Below, piece by piece: positions 45,901 through 54,916 of a DNA stretch of 64,000 nt. The translations under genes and the position numbers were made by a program. This DNA comes from an uncultured Victivallales bacterium (lineage in GTDB: Bacteria; Verrucomicrobiota; Lentisphaeria; Victivallales; UBA1829). Under the pieces are notes generated by a model that saw only the letters and a program-made list of their open reading frames with translations, did no database searches and was not told the origin of the DNA. The stretch is from assembly GCA_934644965.1 (NCBI GenBank), contig CAKUDG010000015.1, positions 11,266-75,265 of the forward strand. The letters run 5' to 3'. Each line of letters begins with the position of its first letter. The first letter of the stretch is position 1.

Positions 45901-46253
45901 GCCCCGATCATTTCCACCTGATAGCGTTTCAGAATGCCGGATTCGTGAAGACGCATTGCAAGATTGAGTGCGGTCTGCCCGCCGAGAGTCGGAAGAAGCG
46001 CATCGGGGCGTTCCCGGCGGATGATTTCATGGAGAATATCCCGGGTCAGCGGTTCGATGTAGGTCCGGTCCGCAAAATCCGGATCCGTCATGACCGTCGC
46101 CGGGTTGCTGTTCACGAGGACGACCTCATAGCCGTCTTCCTTGAGGGCTTTGCACGCCTGCACGCCTGAGTAGTCAAACTCGCAGGCCTGTCCGATCACG
46201 ATGGGGCCGGAGCCGATCAGCATGATCTTTCTGATGTCTTTGCGCCTGGGCAT
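42975..46253 (-). CDS. carB: Carbamoyl-phosphate synthase large subunit, copy 2
   Basis: 1092 residues from ATG 46253. Same plan as copy 1: [24 protein letters not shown] in half one, [24 protein letters not shown] in half two, C-terminal allosteric domain ending after [18 protein letters not shown]. The copies are clearly diverged, with copy 2 having a longer C-terminus, so this is not a very recent duplication. It lies immediately upstream of carA and downstream of a sigma54 activator gene in a nitrogen-metabolism cluster; the copies may serve arginine and pyrimidine routes separately. Confidence 0.95.
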   Translation of the reverse strand: [1092 protein letters not shown]

Positions 46254-46550
46254 TGTATGGATGATCCTTCGATTTGATTGGGTTGCTGTTCACTTGATGA
46301 TGATTCAGAAGTTCCGGTGTTCCGGACTGCTTCCCCTCCCCTCCCGGGTCTCCGAAACGCGTCTTTCCGCACGGAAGAAAGAGAAAACCCGGGAAGAACT
46401 GCCTTGGACAACACAACGGGGGGGGGAACAAGACCCCGCCGCGGCAACGGGCAACAGGAAACGGAAAATCGACAATGAAAAACTGAAAAACATTGTTCCG
46501 CAGAAAAAAGATCCTTTCCCGTCTTTCCGCCGAACGTGTTTCATTCCCGG

Positions 46551-48107
46551 TTACTCTTTGTTGTTCCGGTACCAGTCTGGAGTAATATTCAGTTTCTGGA
46601 TCTTGTAATGAATGATCCGGTTGGAGATGCCGAGCGCACGGGCCGAGGCGGAGACATTCCCGCGGTTCGCCTTCAGGGACTCCACAATCAGTTCCCGCTC
46701 AAAGGAATTGACGAGCGTTTCAAAATCGGCCGTCCCGTCCGGGGCGGTTCTGTTGGTGGAGGAGGCTTCCCCGGTCTGGAGAGAAGGCGGAAGATTGTAT
46801 CCGGAAATGACGTCGTCGGTAGTTGTCAGGACGGCGCGTTCGATGCAGTTTTCCAGCTCTCTCACGTTTCCGGGCCAGTGATAGCTCATCATCATATTGA
46901 TCGCCGGAGTCGATATGCGCTTGATATTCTTCCCGTACATGCGGCTGAATTTTTCGAGAAAGTGCTCCGCGAGAAGCATAATGTCGCTCCTGCGGTTTCT
47001 CAGTTCGGGCAGATGGATCGGAAAGACGTTCAGACGGTAGTAGAGGTCCTCCCGGAACTTTCCCTCGGCCATAAGTTTTTCCAGATCCCGGCTCGTGGCG
47101 GCAAGGATCCGGACATCCATCTTCAGCTCCTCGTTTCCACCCACGCGGAAAAAGGTGCGTTCCTGCAGAAAGCGCAGGAGTTTTACCTGGACGGGCAATG
47201 TCAGGTCTCCGATTTCATCCAGGAAAAGAGTCCCTCCGTCCGCCGCCTCCGCCCTTCCGATGCGTCTGGCGAAGGCTCCGGTGAAGGAACCTTTTTCGTG
47301 TCCGAAAAGCTCGCTTTCGATCAGAGTCTCTGGCATTGCGGCGCAGTTCACGATGATGAAGGGCTTGTCTTTCCGGGAGCTCTTCTCCTGAATCGCACGG
47401 GCGATCAGTTCCTTTCCGGTGCCGGAAGCGCCTCGGATCAGAACCGTCGCATTGGTATCCGCAACCTGTTCCACCATACTGTAGACGCGGCGCATGCTGC
47501 TGCAGTTTCCAACAATGCTCGCCGGAACGCTTTTTTTATCCAGTTCGTCACGGAGACGACGGTTTTCCGCAAGAAGCTTTTCCCGTTCCTCATGCTCTTC
47601 CAGACGGGCACAGACCACTTCCGCCGTAATATTCGCCACCGTTTCCAGCAGTTTGAGATCCTCGTTCAGCGCCGCTTCCGCTTCCGGCCCCGGGGGGGAA
47701 GTCCGGTCGATCGAGAGCGTCCCGATGACCTTTTCCAGATGCAGAACAGGGACACAGAGAAAGGCAATGTTTTCCGGGGAATTCCGCGTCTTTGTCCGGT
47801 TCAGGAAATTCGGGTCTCTGGAAATGTCCGGAATGATGACGGGCACGCCGGTTTCTGCAACGCGTCCCGTGATTCCTTCGCCCAGATGATATTTTCCCCT
47901 CCGGATTTCATCTTCGCTGAGTCCCTGGGAGGCTTCGATGACGAGCATGTCGTCCCTTCTCAGAGTGAACGTCCCCCGTACAAAGCCCATTTCCCGGTAA
48001 AGAATGTCAAGAACGTTTTTCAGGAGCAGCGACACATTCCGCTCATGCAGGACCGCGCGGCTGATCTGATGCAGAATGGCGATCTCGATATTCTTTCCTT
48101 CGTTCAT
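46551..48107 (-). CDS. NifA-like sigma54-dependent activator (GAF-AAA+-Fis)
   Basis: 518 residues from ATG 48107; an open frame upstream to 48350 overlaps gltD and lacks the domain start. N-terminal GAF sensor about 10-170, a coiled linker, AAA+ domain with Walker A GASGTGKE (226-233), the sigma54-contact loop GSFTGA (273-278; GAFTGA is commoner), Walker B TLFLDEIG (293-300), and a C-terminal Fis-type helix-turn-helix (NRGNVSASARALGISNRIIHYKIQKL). This is the NifA/enhancer-binding-protein layout. No nif genes are nearby; instead it sits between carB/carA and gltD/gltB, next to two sigma54-type promoters, so control of ammonia assimilation is the likely role. Confidence 0.9.
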   Translation of the reverse strand: MNEGKNIEIAILHQISRAVLHERNVSLLLKNVLDILYREMGFVRGTFTLRRDDMLVIEASQGLSEDEIRRGKYHLGEGITGRVAETGVPVIIPDISRDPNFLNRTKTRNSPENIAFLCVPVLHLEKVIGTLSIDRTSPPGPEAEAALNEDLKLLETVANITAEVVCARLEEHEEREKLLAENRRLRDELDKKSVPASIVGNCSSMRRVYSMVEQVADTNATVLIRGASGTGKELIARAIQEKSSRKDKPFIIVNCAAMPETLIESELFGHEKGSFTGAFARRIGRAEAADGGTLFLDEIGDLTLPVQVKLLRFLQERTFFRVGGNEELKMDVRILAATSRDLEKLMAEGKFREDLYYRLNVFPIHLPELRNRRSDIMLLAEHFLEKFSRMYGKNIKRISTPAINMMMSYHWPGNVRELENCIERAVLTTTDDVISGYNLPPSLQTGEASSTNRTAPDGTADFETLVNSFERELIVESLKANRGNVSASARALGISNRIIHYKIQKLNITPDWYRNNKE

Positions 48108-48346
48108 CCGTCCGGCGTCTCTTTCGTTTGGATTTCTGAAATATACCACATTTTTCGGAAAGGACAAACCGCGGTATTCACGCAGGAGGAAGTTTTTTTT
48201 CACTTCCTGCAGTGCGCGGGTCCGTGCGGAGAGGGAATTCCCGGCTATCATCATCCGGGCGCTGCGGAGCGATCCGCGCCATCCGGAGCACAAGGCGCGA
48301 TTCCGGAGTGCAAGAGCGGAATCGCAGGAATATTTTCCTCCTCGGA

Positions 48347-49798
48347 TCATTTTCCTGCAAGCCCTCCCTTCTGGAGAATCCGGTTCACCGAAGCGGCGCA
48401 GCGTCTTCCGGACGCAATCGCCCGGACCACCAGGGAGGCTCCGGAAGCGGAGTCGCCGGCAACGAACACGCGGGGATCCGAACTGCGCATGTCCGGATCT
48501 GTCACGATCCGGCCTTTTTCCACGGACAGGGAGAATTCCTTCACGATGCCCTCATCCGCACGGACTCCGGTAAAGCCCATGGCCAGCAGAACCAGATCCG
48601 TTTCAATCCGGAAGGCGCCGTCTTCGAGTGCCCGGAAGGTCTGAGGACGGCCTTTTTCATTCAGACTCCATTGGATGCGGCATGCCTGGAGCGCCGTCAC
48701 GGCGCCGTCACGCCCCTCAAACGCGCTGCTGTTCACCGACCAGAGCCGCTCCACGCCTTCGGCATGGCTGGATGAATCCCTTCTCATATACGGAAATTCC
48801 GGCCACGGCGTCGAAGGCGAGCGTTCAGCCGGGGGCTCCGGCATGAGTTCAATCTGGAGGATGGATTCCGCCCCCTGGCGCCGCGCGGTGCCGATGCAGT
48901 CCGATCCCGTATCCCCTCCCCCGATCACCAGAACCTTTTTCCCCTTCGCCGAAATCGGCAGTTCCGGCAGTTCAGCGGAGACGCAGCGGTTTTCCCCGCT
49001 CAGGAAGTCCAGGGCAAAATGAATTCCGCGAAGATCCCGTCCGGGGATCTTCAGATCCCGCGCTTCCGGAGTCCCCATGGCAAGGACGATCACGTCATGA
49101 CGTTTCTTCAGATACGCTCCGGAGAGGTCCTTCCCCGCTTCCGTCCCGCATTCAAAGTGAATTCCCTCCTGTTCCAGGATCCGGATTCTCCGGTCAATCA
49201 CCGTTTTTTCCAGTTTGAAATCGGGGATTCCGTATCGCAGCAGTCCTCCGGGGGACAGATTCCTTTCATACACGGTGACCTGAAAACCGTACTGATTCAG
49301 TTCATCCGCAACGGCCAGTCCCGCGGGTCCGGACCCGATCACCGCCGCCCGGAGTCCGTTCCGGTCCGGCACCGCACGCGGACGAACCCATCCGCACCGG
49401 AACGCCTCCTCCGCCACCAGATATTCCGTATGACGGACCGCCACCGGATCCAGCACATGCCCCGCCGTGCAGGCGTATTCGCAGAGTGCGGGGCAGATCC
49501 GGGATGTGAACTCCGGGAAATTGCTCGTGCTCCGCAGAAGATCCCACGCCGTTTCAAAATCCCCCTCCGCCACCGCCGAATTCATTTCCGGAATGACGTT
49601 TCCCAGCGGACATCCGTATGCATGGCAGAACGGAATGCCGCAGTCCATGCAACGGCTCGCCTGACATTGCAGTTCATCCTTCTCCGGAAAAATCTCCACA
49701 CAGCGGAAATCGCGGATGCGTTCCCCGACGGGACGGTAGAGATTCTTCCGCCTCGGTATATTCAGAAAATTCAATTTCCCTCCAGCTGTATTGACCAT
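48347..49798 (-). CDS. gltD: Glutamate synthase small subunit (NADPH, beta)
   Basis: 483 residues from ATG 49798 (GAGGAG 9 bases upstream). N-terminal Fe-S region with CMDCGIPFCHAYGCPLGN and CPALCEYACTAG, FAD site AAVIGSGPAGLAVADEL, NADPH site KVLVIGGGDTGSDC and the FAD C-terminal ATG-type motif (DPRVFVAGDSASGASLVVRAIASGR). It passes NADPH electrons to GltB. Downstream of gltB in the same direction. Confidence 0.95.
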   Translation of the reverse strand: MVNTAGGKLNFLNIPRRKNLYRPVGERIRDFRCVEIFPEKDELQCQASRCMDCGIPFCHAYGCPLGNVIPEMNSAVAEGDFETAWDLLRSTSNFPEFTSRICPALCEYACTAGHVLDPVAVRHTEYLVAEEAFRCGWVRPRAVPDRNGLRAAVIGSGPAGLAVADELNQYGFQVTVYERNLSPGGLLRYGIPDFKLEKTVIDRRIRILEQEGIHFECGTEAGKDLSGAYLKKRHDVIVLAMGTPEARDLKIPGRDLRGIHFALDFLSGENRCVSAELPELPISAKGKKVLVIGGGDTGSDCIGTARRQGAESILQIELMPEPPAERSPSTPWPEFPYMRRDSSSHAEGVERLWSVNSSAFEGRDGAVTALQACRIQWSLNEKGRPQTFRALEDGAFRIETDLVLLAMGFTGVRADEGIVKEFSLSVEKGRIVTDPDMRSSDPRVFVAGDSASGASLVVRAIASGRRCAASVNRILQKGGLAGK

Positions 49799-49818
49799 GA
49801 TGCCGTTCTCCTCTTTCC

Positions 49819-49907
49819 TGTCTGTTTGCCTGACTGTCATTCTGTCTGTTTGCCTGTCTGCGTCTTTGTGACGGCGCTGTCACAAAAAAGGGTTCCGTCG
49901 TCACAAA
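49819..49907. repeat. Repeats and stem-loop in the gltB-gltD spacer
   Basis: TGTCTGTTTGCCTG occurs twice (49819-49832, 49843-49856). TTTGTGAC (49865-49872) pairs with GTCACAAA (49879-49886), and GTCACAAA recurs at 49900-49907. It may modulate gltD expression within the operon. Confidence 0.55.
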
Positions 49908-49925
49908 GGCTGCGGGGTCCCCCAC

Positions 49926-52900
49926 TCAGACACTGTCCGTCTTCCGTGCGACCGCAACAGCGTCTGCGGGGCTCATTTTCCCGGTTGCAAGGCGGTATTC
50001 CACGGGAAGCACCTTCACAAAAAGCGGGAGATGCTGTTCAAAATCCTTCAGGATCCGTCCGGCTCTGGAGCTGGACGTGGCTTCCAGATATTCCTCCAGA
50101 AGGCTCCGGAGTTCGAGTGCGTCCGGGGAGCCCGGCTCGATGTTTTCCAGGTCGACGGTCGAAACATTGCAGTGTAAATCGAAGTCTCCGTTTTCATCAT
50201 AGACATACGCGATGCCACCGGTCATTCCCGCCGCGAAATTCATTCCGGTTTTTCCGAGCACGACAACCCGTCCGCCGGTCATGTATTCGCATCCGTGATC
50301 CCCGACGGCCTCCACCACCGCGGACATCCCGCTGTTGCGGATGGCGAAGCGTTCCCCCGCCATTCCGTTAATGAAGATTTTCCCCGCACAGGCTCCGTAT
50401 CCGATCACGTTCCCGGCGATCACGTTTTTCTCCGGCAGGAACTTCGCTTCCGCGGGCGGACGAATCACGATCTTCCCTCCGGAAAGGCTCTTCCCGACGA
50501 AGTCATTGGCCTCTCCTTCCAGAACAAAGGTGATTCCCGCGGCGAGGAACGCTCCGAAACTCTGTCCCGCACAGCCGCGGAAATGCACTTTCAAGGTATC
50601 CTCGGGCAGTCCGGCATGGCCGTATTCCGAAGCGATGCGGTAACTCAGAGTCGCTCCGACCGCGCGATCCGTGTTCCGGATGGGCAGTTCCAGTTCCGGA
50701 GCAGGCTTGGGGGGCTTTTCCCTGAGCGTTTTTTCAAAGTGTCCGATCAGATGTCCGGAGTCGTAGCTGTGCTCTCTGTGATGTTCCGTCCGCGTGCATT
50801 TTCTCGGGAGGGAGGGATCCGCAACGCCGGCGAAAACGGCGGAGAAATCCAGTCCGCGCGCCTTCCAGAAATCAATGGCATCGTTCCGTTCCAGGAACTC
50901 GGTTCTTCCGACGGCCTCGTCGATCGAATGCAGCCCGAGTTCGGAAAGGTATCCGCGGACTTCCTCTGCAACAAAACGCAGGAAGTTTTCGATATATTCC
51001 GGTTTGCCGCGGAAGAACTTCCGGAGCTCCGGATTCTGCGTGGCCACCCCCACCGGACAGCTGTTCTCATGGCATTTGCGCATCATGACGCAGCCGAGAC
51101 AGACCAGAATGGTGGTGGCGAATCCGAATTCCTCGGCGCCGAGGAGCGCGGCGATCATGACGTCGCGCCCGGTTTTGAGCTGGCCGTCGGTCTGGACCCG
51201 GATCCGGTCGCGCAGTTTGTTCAGACAGAGGGTCTGCTGCACTTCCGCAAGTCCCAGTTCCCAGGGGAGTCCGGCATACTTGATGCTGGAGAGCGGCGAA
51301 GCCCCTGTGCCGCCGTCGTGTCCGCTGACAAGCACCATGTCCGCATGACCTTTGGCCACTCCCGCGGCAATCGTCCCGATCCCCACTTCCGAAACCAGTT
51401 TGACGGACACACGCGCATCCGGATTGGCATTATGCAGATCATATATGAGTTCCGCAAGATCCTCGATGGAATAGATGTCATGATGCGGCGGCGGTGAAAT
51501 CAGCGTCACGCCCGGGGTGGAATGACGGACTTTCGCGATGATTTCATTGACTTTGTGTCCGGGCAGCTGTCCGCCCTCTCCCGGCTTGGCTCCCTGGGCG
51601 ATCTTGATCTGGATCTCCCTGGCGTTCGCCAGATATTCCGCAGTCACTCCGAAACGGCCGCTGGCAACCTGCTTGATGGCACTGCAGCGGCTGATTTCAC
51701 CGGGACGCTTCACATAGCGCGCAGGATCCTCTCCCCCTTCCCCGGAATTGCTTTTCCCGCCGATCCTGTTCATGGCAAGGGCAATGGCTTCGTGAGCCTC
51801 GGGGCTGATCGAGCCGAAACTCATCGCCCCGGTGACGAAGCGCCGCAGAATCGACTCGACGTTCTCCACTTCTTCAAGAGGAACTTTCCTCCCCGTCGGG
51901 TTCCTGAAGCGGAAGAGTCCGCGCAAGGTGCAGAGATGCCGGCTCTGATCATTGATCATGGCTGCGTAACGCTGATATTCCGCACGGTCGTTTTCCCGCA
52001 CTGCGCGCTGAAACGCCGCAATCGCCTCCGGAGTCCAGAGATGATGCTCCCCGTCCTTCCGGAAGCGGTAGGCTCCTCCCACATCCAGGAGGGAGACTCC
52101 CCCGTGAGGCGGCCGGACCGCACTGGCGTAGCGAGCCCGCGTTTCGGATTCAATTTCCCCGATTCCGATTCCCCCCACCCGGGATGCGGTCCCGGTGAAG
52201 TAGGCATCGATCAGAGAGCGGTTCAAGCCCACGGCCTCGAAGGTCTGCGCGCCGCGGAAGCTGCGCAGAGTCGAAATCCCGAGTTTGGACATGATTTTCA
52301 GGATCCCCTTGCAGAGTGCCCGGATGTAATTTTCCGCCGCTCCGGCGCAGTCGATGTTCCCCAGCTTTCCTTCCAGGCAGAGCGCCGAGACGCTTTCCAG
52401 AGCCAGATACGGACAGACCGCTGTGGCACCGTAACCGAGAAGAAGCGCCAGATGCATGACTTCGCGCACTTCTCCGCTTTCCACGACAATCCCGCCGCTG
52501 GTGCGCATCCGGCAGTCGACCAGTCTCTTGTTGACCGCCGCCGTCGCCAGCAGGGCGGGGATCGGGATTTCCCCCTCTTCCAGATCCCGGTCGGAGAGAA
52601 TCAGCACGCTGCATCCGGAGCGGATTGCGTTTTCCGCGCGGTCACAGAGTTCCGAAACGGCTTCTGCGAGAGTCCTGCCACTGCATCTGGCATTTCCCGG
52701 ATTTCCGGAATTGCCTTCCTCGGGATGATTTTTTTCAGGAAACGCCATTTTCAGAGTTGCCGCCCGGAAGGTCGGGAGCCGCGCGGCGCGGAGGCGCCCG
52801 AGATCCTCCGGAGTCAGCACCGGATAACGGAGTTTCAGCAGATGCGCGTGACGCGGCGACTCATCAAGGATATTCCCCTGATTCCCGATATAGGTCATGA

Positions 52901-54617
52901 TGCTCATGACCAGGGATTCGCGGATCGGATCTATGGGGGGATTCGTCACCTGGGCGAAGAGCTGTTTGAAGTAATTGTAAAGGAGCTGCGGCTTGTCGGA
53001 GAGCACGGCGAGAGCGGCATCGTTCCCCATGGATCCGGTGGCCTCCTGTCCGCCGGCGGCCATGGCGGGAAGAAGAATGTTGAGATCCTCGCGGGTGTAT
53101 CCGAAGATCTTCTGGCGTTCCAGAAGTTTTTCCCCGGGAGGAGGCGCCGTGACGGAATCGAAAAGCCCGTGCAGACTGATGCGGTTTTCCTCCACCCAGC
53201 GGCGGTAGGGCTGACGCCGGGCGACGGTTGACTTGACTTCCTGATCATACAGCACCCGTTTCTTTTCCATATCGAGGAAGAGAATCTGGCCGGGGCCGAG
53301 ACGGCCTTTTTCCAGAACCTTTTCCGGAGGAATGTCCAGAACGCCGCTTTCGGAGGCGAGGACGAAGAAGCCGTCGGAACTCAGAGTATACCTTGCGGGA
53401 CGCAGTCCGTTGCGGTCGAGCATGGCGCCGAGATTGATTCCGTCGGTGAAGGCCACGGCGGCGGGGCCGTCCCAAGGTTCCATCAGTCCGGAATGGTATT
53501 CAAAGAATCCGCGGATGTCCCGCCCCATGTGATATTCGGCGCCCCAGGTCTGGGGGAGGAGCATGAGCATGGCGTGCGGAAGGGATCGTCCGGCGGCGAG
53601 CAGGAGTTCAAGGGTGTTGTCCAAACAGGCGGAATCGCTCTGTCCGTCCGGAATCACGGGGAGGAGTTTGGCTATGTCCTCTCCGAAGAGGGGAGACTGG
53701 AAATGCGATTCGCGCGCACGCATCTGATTGAGATTTCCCCGGATCGTGTTGATCTCCCCGTTGTGCGCCAGACAGCGGAACGGATGGGCCAGCGGCCAGG
53801 TGGGGAAGGTGTTCGTGCTGTAACGCTGATGCACGATGGCAAAGGAGGTTTTGAAGAGAGGATCCTTCAGGTCCGGATAGAAATTTTCCATCTGTGAGGC
53901 GAGCAGAAGTCCTTTATAGACGATGGTCCGGCTGGAGAAGCTGCAGATGTACACCCCTCCGTCCGCCGCCCCGCTTTCAGGGCCGCAGTTTTTTTCCATC
54001 AGACGGCGCATAACATAGAGTCTGCGTTCAAAAGCCGCCTGATCCCTCAGGCCCTCCGGTGCGCCGACAAAAAACTGACAGATGGCCGGACGGCTCTCCC
54101 TTGCCAGTTTCCCGATTCGGGAATCATCCACAGGAGTTTCTCGCCAGAAAAGCGGTTCCGCGCCCTCTTCCCGGACGATTCTTTCCATGCTCTCGCAGCA
54201 GACTTTTCTTCGGACAGGATCGCGCGGGAGAAAACAGTGGGCGACAGCATAGCGTCCTTCGGGCGGCAGTCCCGTAAGAGACGCAGTTCCGGACCGGAAA
54301 AATTCATCGGGGATGCGGACGAGGATCCCCGCGCCGTCGCCCGTATCGGGATCGCATCCAGCGGCGCCGCGGTGCATGAGGGATTTCAGGATATGGATAC
54401 CGTCTTCCACAGTCCGGTGGGTTTCATTTCCGGACATGTCCGCAATGAGTCCGACGCCGCATGCGTCGTGCTCGTTTTCCGAGCGGTAAAGCCCTCTGTC
54501 CTCGGGGAACCCGCTTCTTCCACTTCCTCCGGGGGAAGCGGGAAGGTCCTCCATGCTGCGGTACTGCGCCGGCCGGCGCTGAGGCCGTCTCTGCGCATCC
54601 TGGTCCTGCATATCCAT
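49926..54617 (-). CDS. gltB: Glutamate synthase large subunit (alpha)
   Basis: 1563 residues from ATG 54617 (AGGAG 7 bases upstream). A 52-residue propeptide precedes the N-terminal nucleophile Cys53 (NEHDACGVGLIADM), exposed after processing. Then the class II glutaminase domain, central domain, FMN-binding synthase barrel (GEGGEDPARY, PPPHHDIYSIEDLAELIYDL) with the 3Fe-4S cysteines CLGCVMMRKCHENSCPVG, and the C-terminal beta-helix (GGKIVIRPP, GYGACAGKIFINGMAGERF). It makes glutamate from glutamine and 2-oxoglutarate. Divergent from type III glutamine synthetase, with a sigma54-type promoter upstream. Confidence 0.96.
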   Translation of the reverse strand: MDMQDQDAQRRPQRRPAQYRSMEDLPASPGGSGRSGFPEDRGLYRSENEHDACGVGLIADMSGNETHRTVEDGIHILKSLMHRGAAGCDPDTGDGAGILVRIPDEFFRSGTASLTGLPPEGRYAVAHCFLPRDPVRRKVCCESMERIVREEGAEPLFWRETPVDDSRIGKLARESRPAICQFFVGAPEGLRDQAAFERRLYVMRRLMEKNCGPESGAADGGVYICSFSSRTIVYKGLLLASQMENFYPDLKDPLFKTSFAIVHQRYSTNTFPTWPLAHPFRCLAHNGEINTIRGNLNQMRARESHFQSPLFGEDIAKLLPVIPDGQSDSACLDNTLELLLAAGRSLPHAMLMLLPQTWGAEYHMGRDIRGFFEYHSGLMEPWDGPAAVAFTDGINLGAMLDRNGLRPARYTLSSDGFFVLASESGVLDIPPEKVLEKGRLGPGQILFLDMEKKRVLYDQEVKSTVARRQPYRRWVEENRISLHGLFDSVTAPPPGEKLLERQKIFGYTREDLNILLPAMAAGGQEATGSMGNDAALAVLSDKPQLLYNYFKQLFAQVTNPPIDPIRESLVMSIMTYIGNQGNILDESPRHAHLLKLRYPVLTPEDLGRLRAARLPTFRAATLKMAFPEKNHPEEGNSGNPGNARCSGRTLAEAVSELCDRAENAIRSGCSVLILSDRDLEEGEIPIPALLATAAVNKRLVDCRMRTSGGIVVESGEVREVMHLALLLGYGATAVCPYLALESVSALCLEGKLGNIDCAGAAENYIRALCKGILKIMSKLGISTLRSFRGAQTFEAVGLNRSLIDAYFTGTASRVGGIGIGEIESETRARYASAVRPPHGGVSLLDVGGAYRFRKDGEHHLWTPEAIAAFQRAVRENDRAEYQRYAAMINDQSRHLCTLRGLFRFRNPTGRKVPLEEVENVESILRRFVTGAMSFGSISPEAHEAIALAMNRIGGKSNSGEGGEDPARYVKRPGEISRCSAIKQVASGRFGVTAEYLANAREIQIKIAQGAKPGEGGQLPGHKVNEIIAKVRHSTPGVTLISPPPHHDIYSIEDLAELIYDLHNANPDARVSVKLVSEVGIGTIAAGVAKGHADMVLVSGHDGGTGASPLSSIKYAGLPWELGLAEVQQTLCLNKLRDRIRVQTDGQLKTGRDVMIAALLGAEEFGFATTILVCLGCVMMRKCHENSCPVGVATQNPELRKFFRGKPEYIENFLRFVAEEVRGYLSELGLHSIDEAVGRTEFLERNDAIDFWKARGLDFSAVFAGVADPSLPRKCTRTEHHREHSYDSGHLIGHFEKTLREKPPKPAPELELPIRNTDRAVGATLSYRIASEYGHAGLPEDTLKVHFRGCAGQSFGAFLAAGITFVLEGEANDFVGKSLSGGKIVIRPPAEAKFLPEKNVIAGNVIGYGACAGKIFINGMAGERFAIRNSGMSAVVEAVGDHGCEYMTGGRVVVLGKTGMNFAAGMTGGIAYVYDENGDFDLHCNVSTVDLENIEPGSPDALELRSLLEEYLEATSSSRAGRILKDFEQHLPLFVKVLPVEYRLATGKMSPADAVAVARKTDSV

Positions 54618-54719
54618 GACTGATCTCCTTTCTGTTTTCTATTGCATCTGTAATGATGTCTTGTCTTTTGTCAGAGTTTTCCGGACTGATGCTGCCGAAA
54701 AAGTTCAGGATGTGGAGCA

Positions 54720-54733
54720 GCATGTTTCATGCC
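54720..54733 (-). promoter_or_regulatory. Sigma54-type promoter of gltB
   Basis: On the minus strand TTGGCATGAAACATGCT has GG (54733-54732) and GC (54721-54720) exactly 10 bases apart, the -24/-12 spacing, and matches YTGGCACGRNNNTTGCW at all but two fixed positions. It is about 100 bases before the gltB start. Confidence 0.7.
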
Positions 54734-54743
54734 AATCTTTCCA

Positions 54744-54812
54744 TTTTTGTCAAAACAGACTCAAAAAGAGATCGGGTACATTTCCGAGTGATACATTTTT
54801 GTAAAACAGCTC
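54744..54812. promoter_or_regulatory. Repeated motif between the divergent sigma54 promoters (possible activator sites)
   Basis: TTTTTGTCAAAACAGACTC (54744-54762) and TTTTTGTAAAACAGCTC (54796-54812) are near-identical direct repeats, each containing a TTTTGT-AAAAC palindrome. A further CATAG-N5-CTATG palindrome is at 54834-54848. Their position between two sigma54 promoters suits enhancer-binding-protein sites. Confidence 0.45.
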
Positions 54813-54916
54813 TCTTTTTTATTACAATTTTTGCATAGTCATGCTATGTTACCTTTCTGATTTTCCGGAGACCGAAAAAATTTTTACGCACGGGAAACAC
54901 GCTCCTCTGCAAAGTT

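Noticed and set aside
43773..46169. Very long open frame opposite carB2
   Set aside because: It is antisense to a conserved carB; long shadow frames are expected opposite GC-rich genes. The same holds for 39376-40674, 46536-48644 and 51522-53231.
54834..54848. CATAG-N5-CTATG palindrome as a sigma70 promoter element
   Set aside because: The TTGCAT and TATGTT words are only 8 bases apart, not a promoter spacing; kept only as part of a possible activator region.
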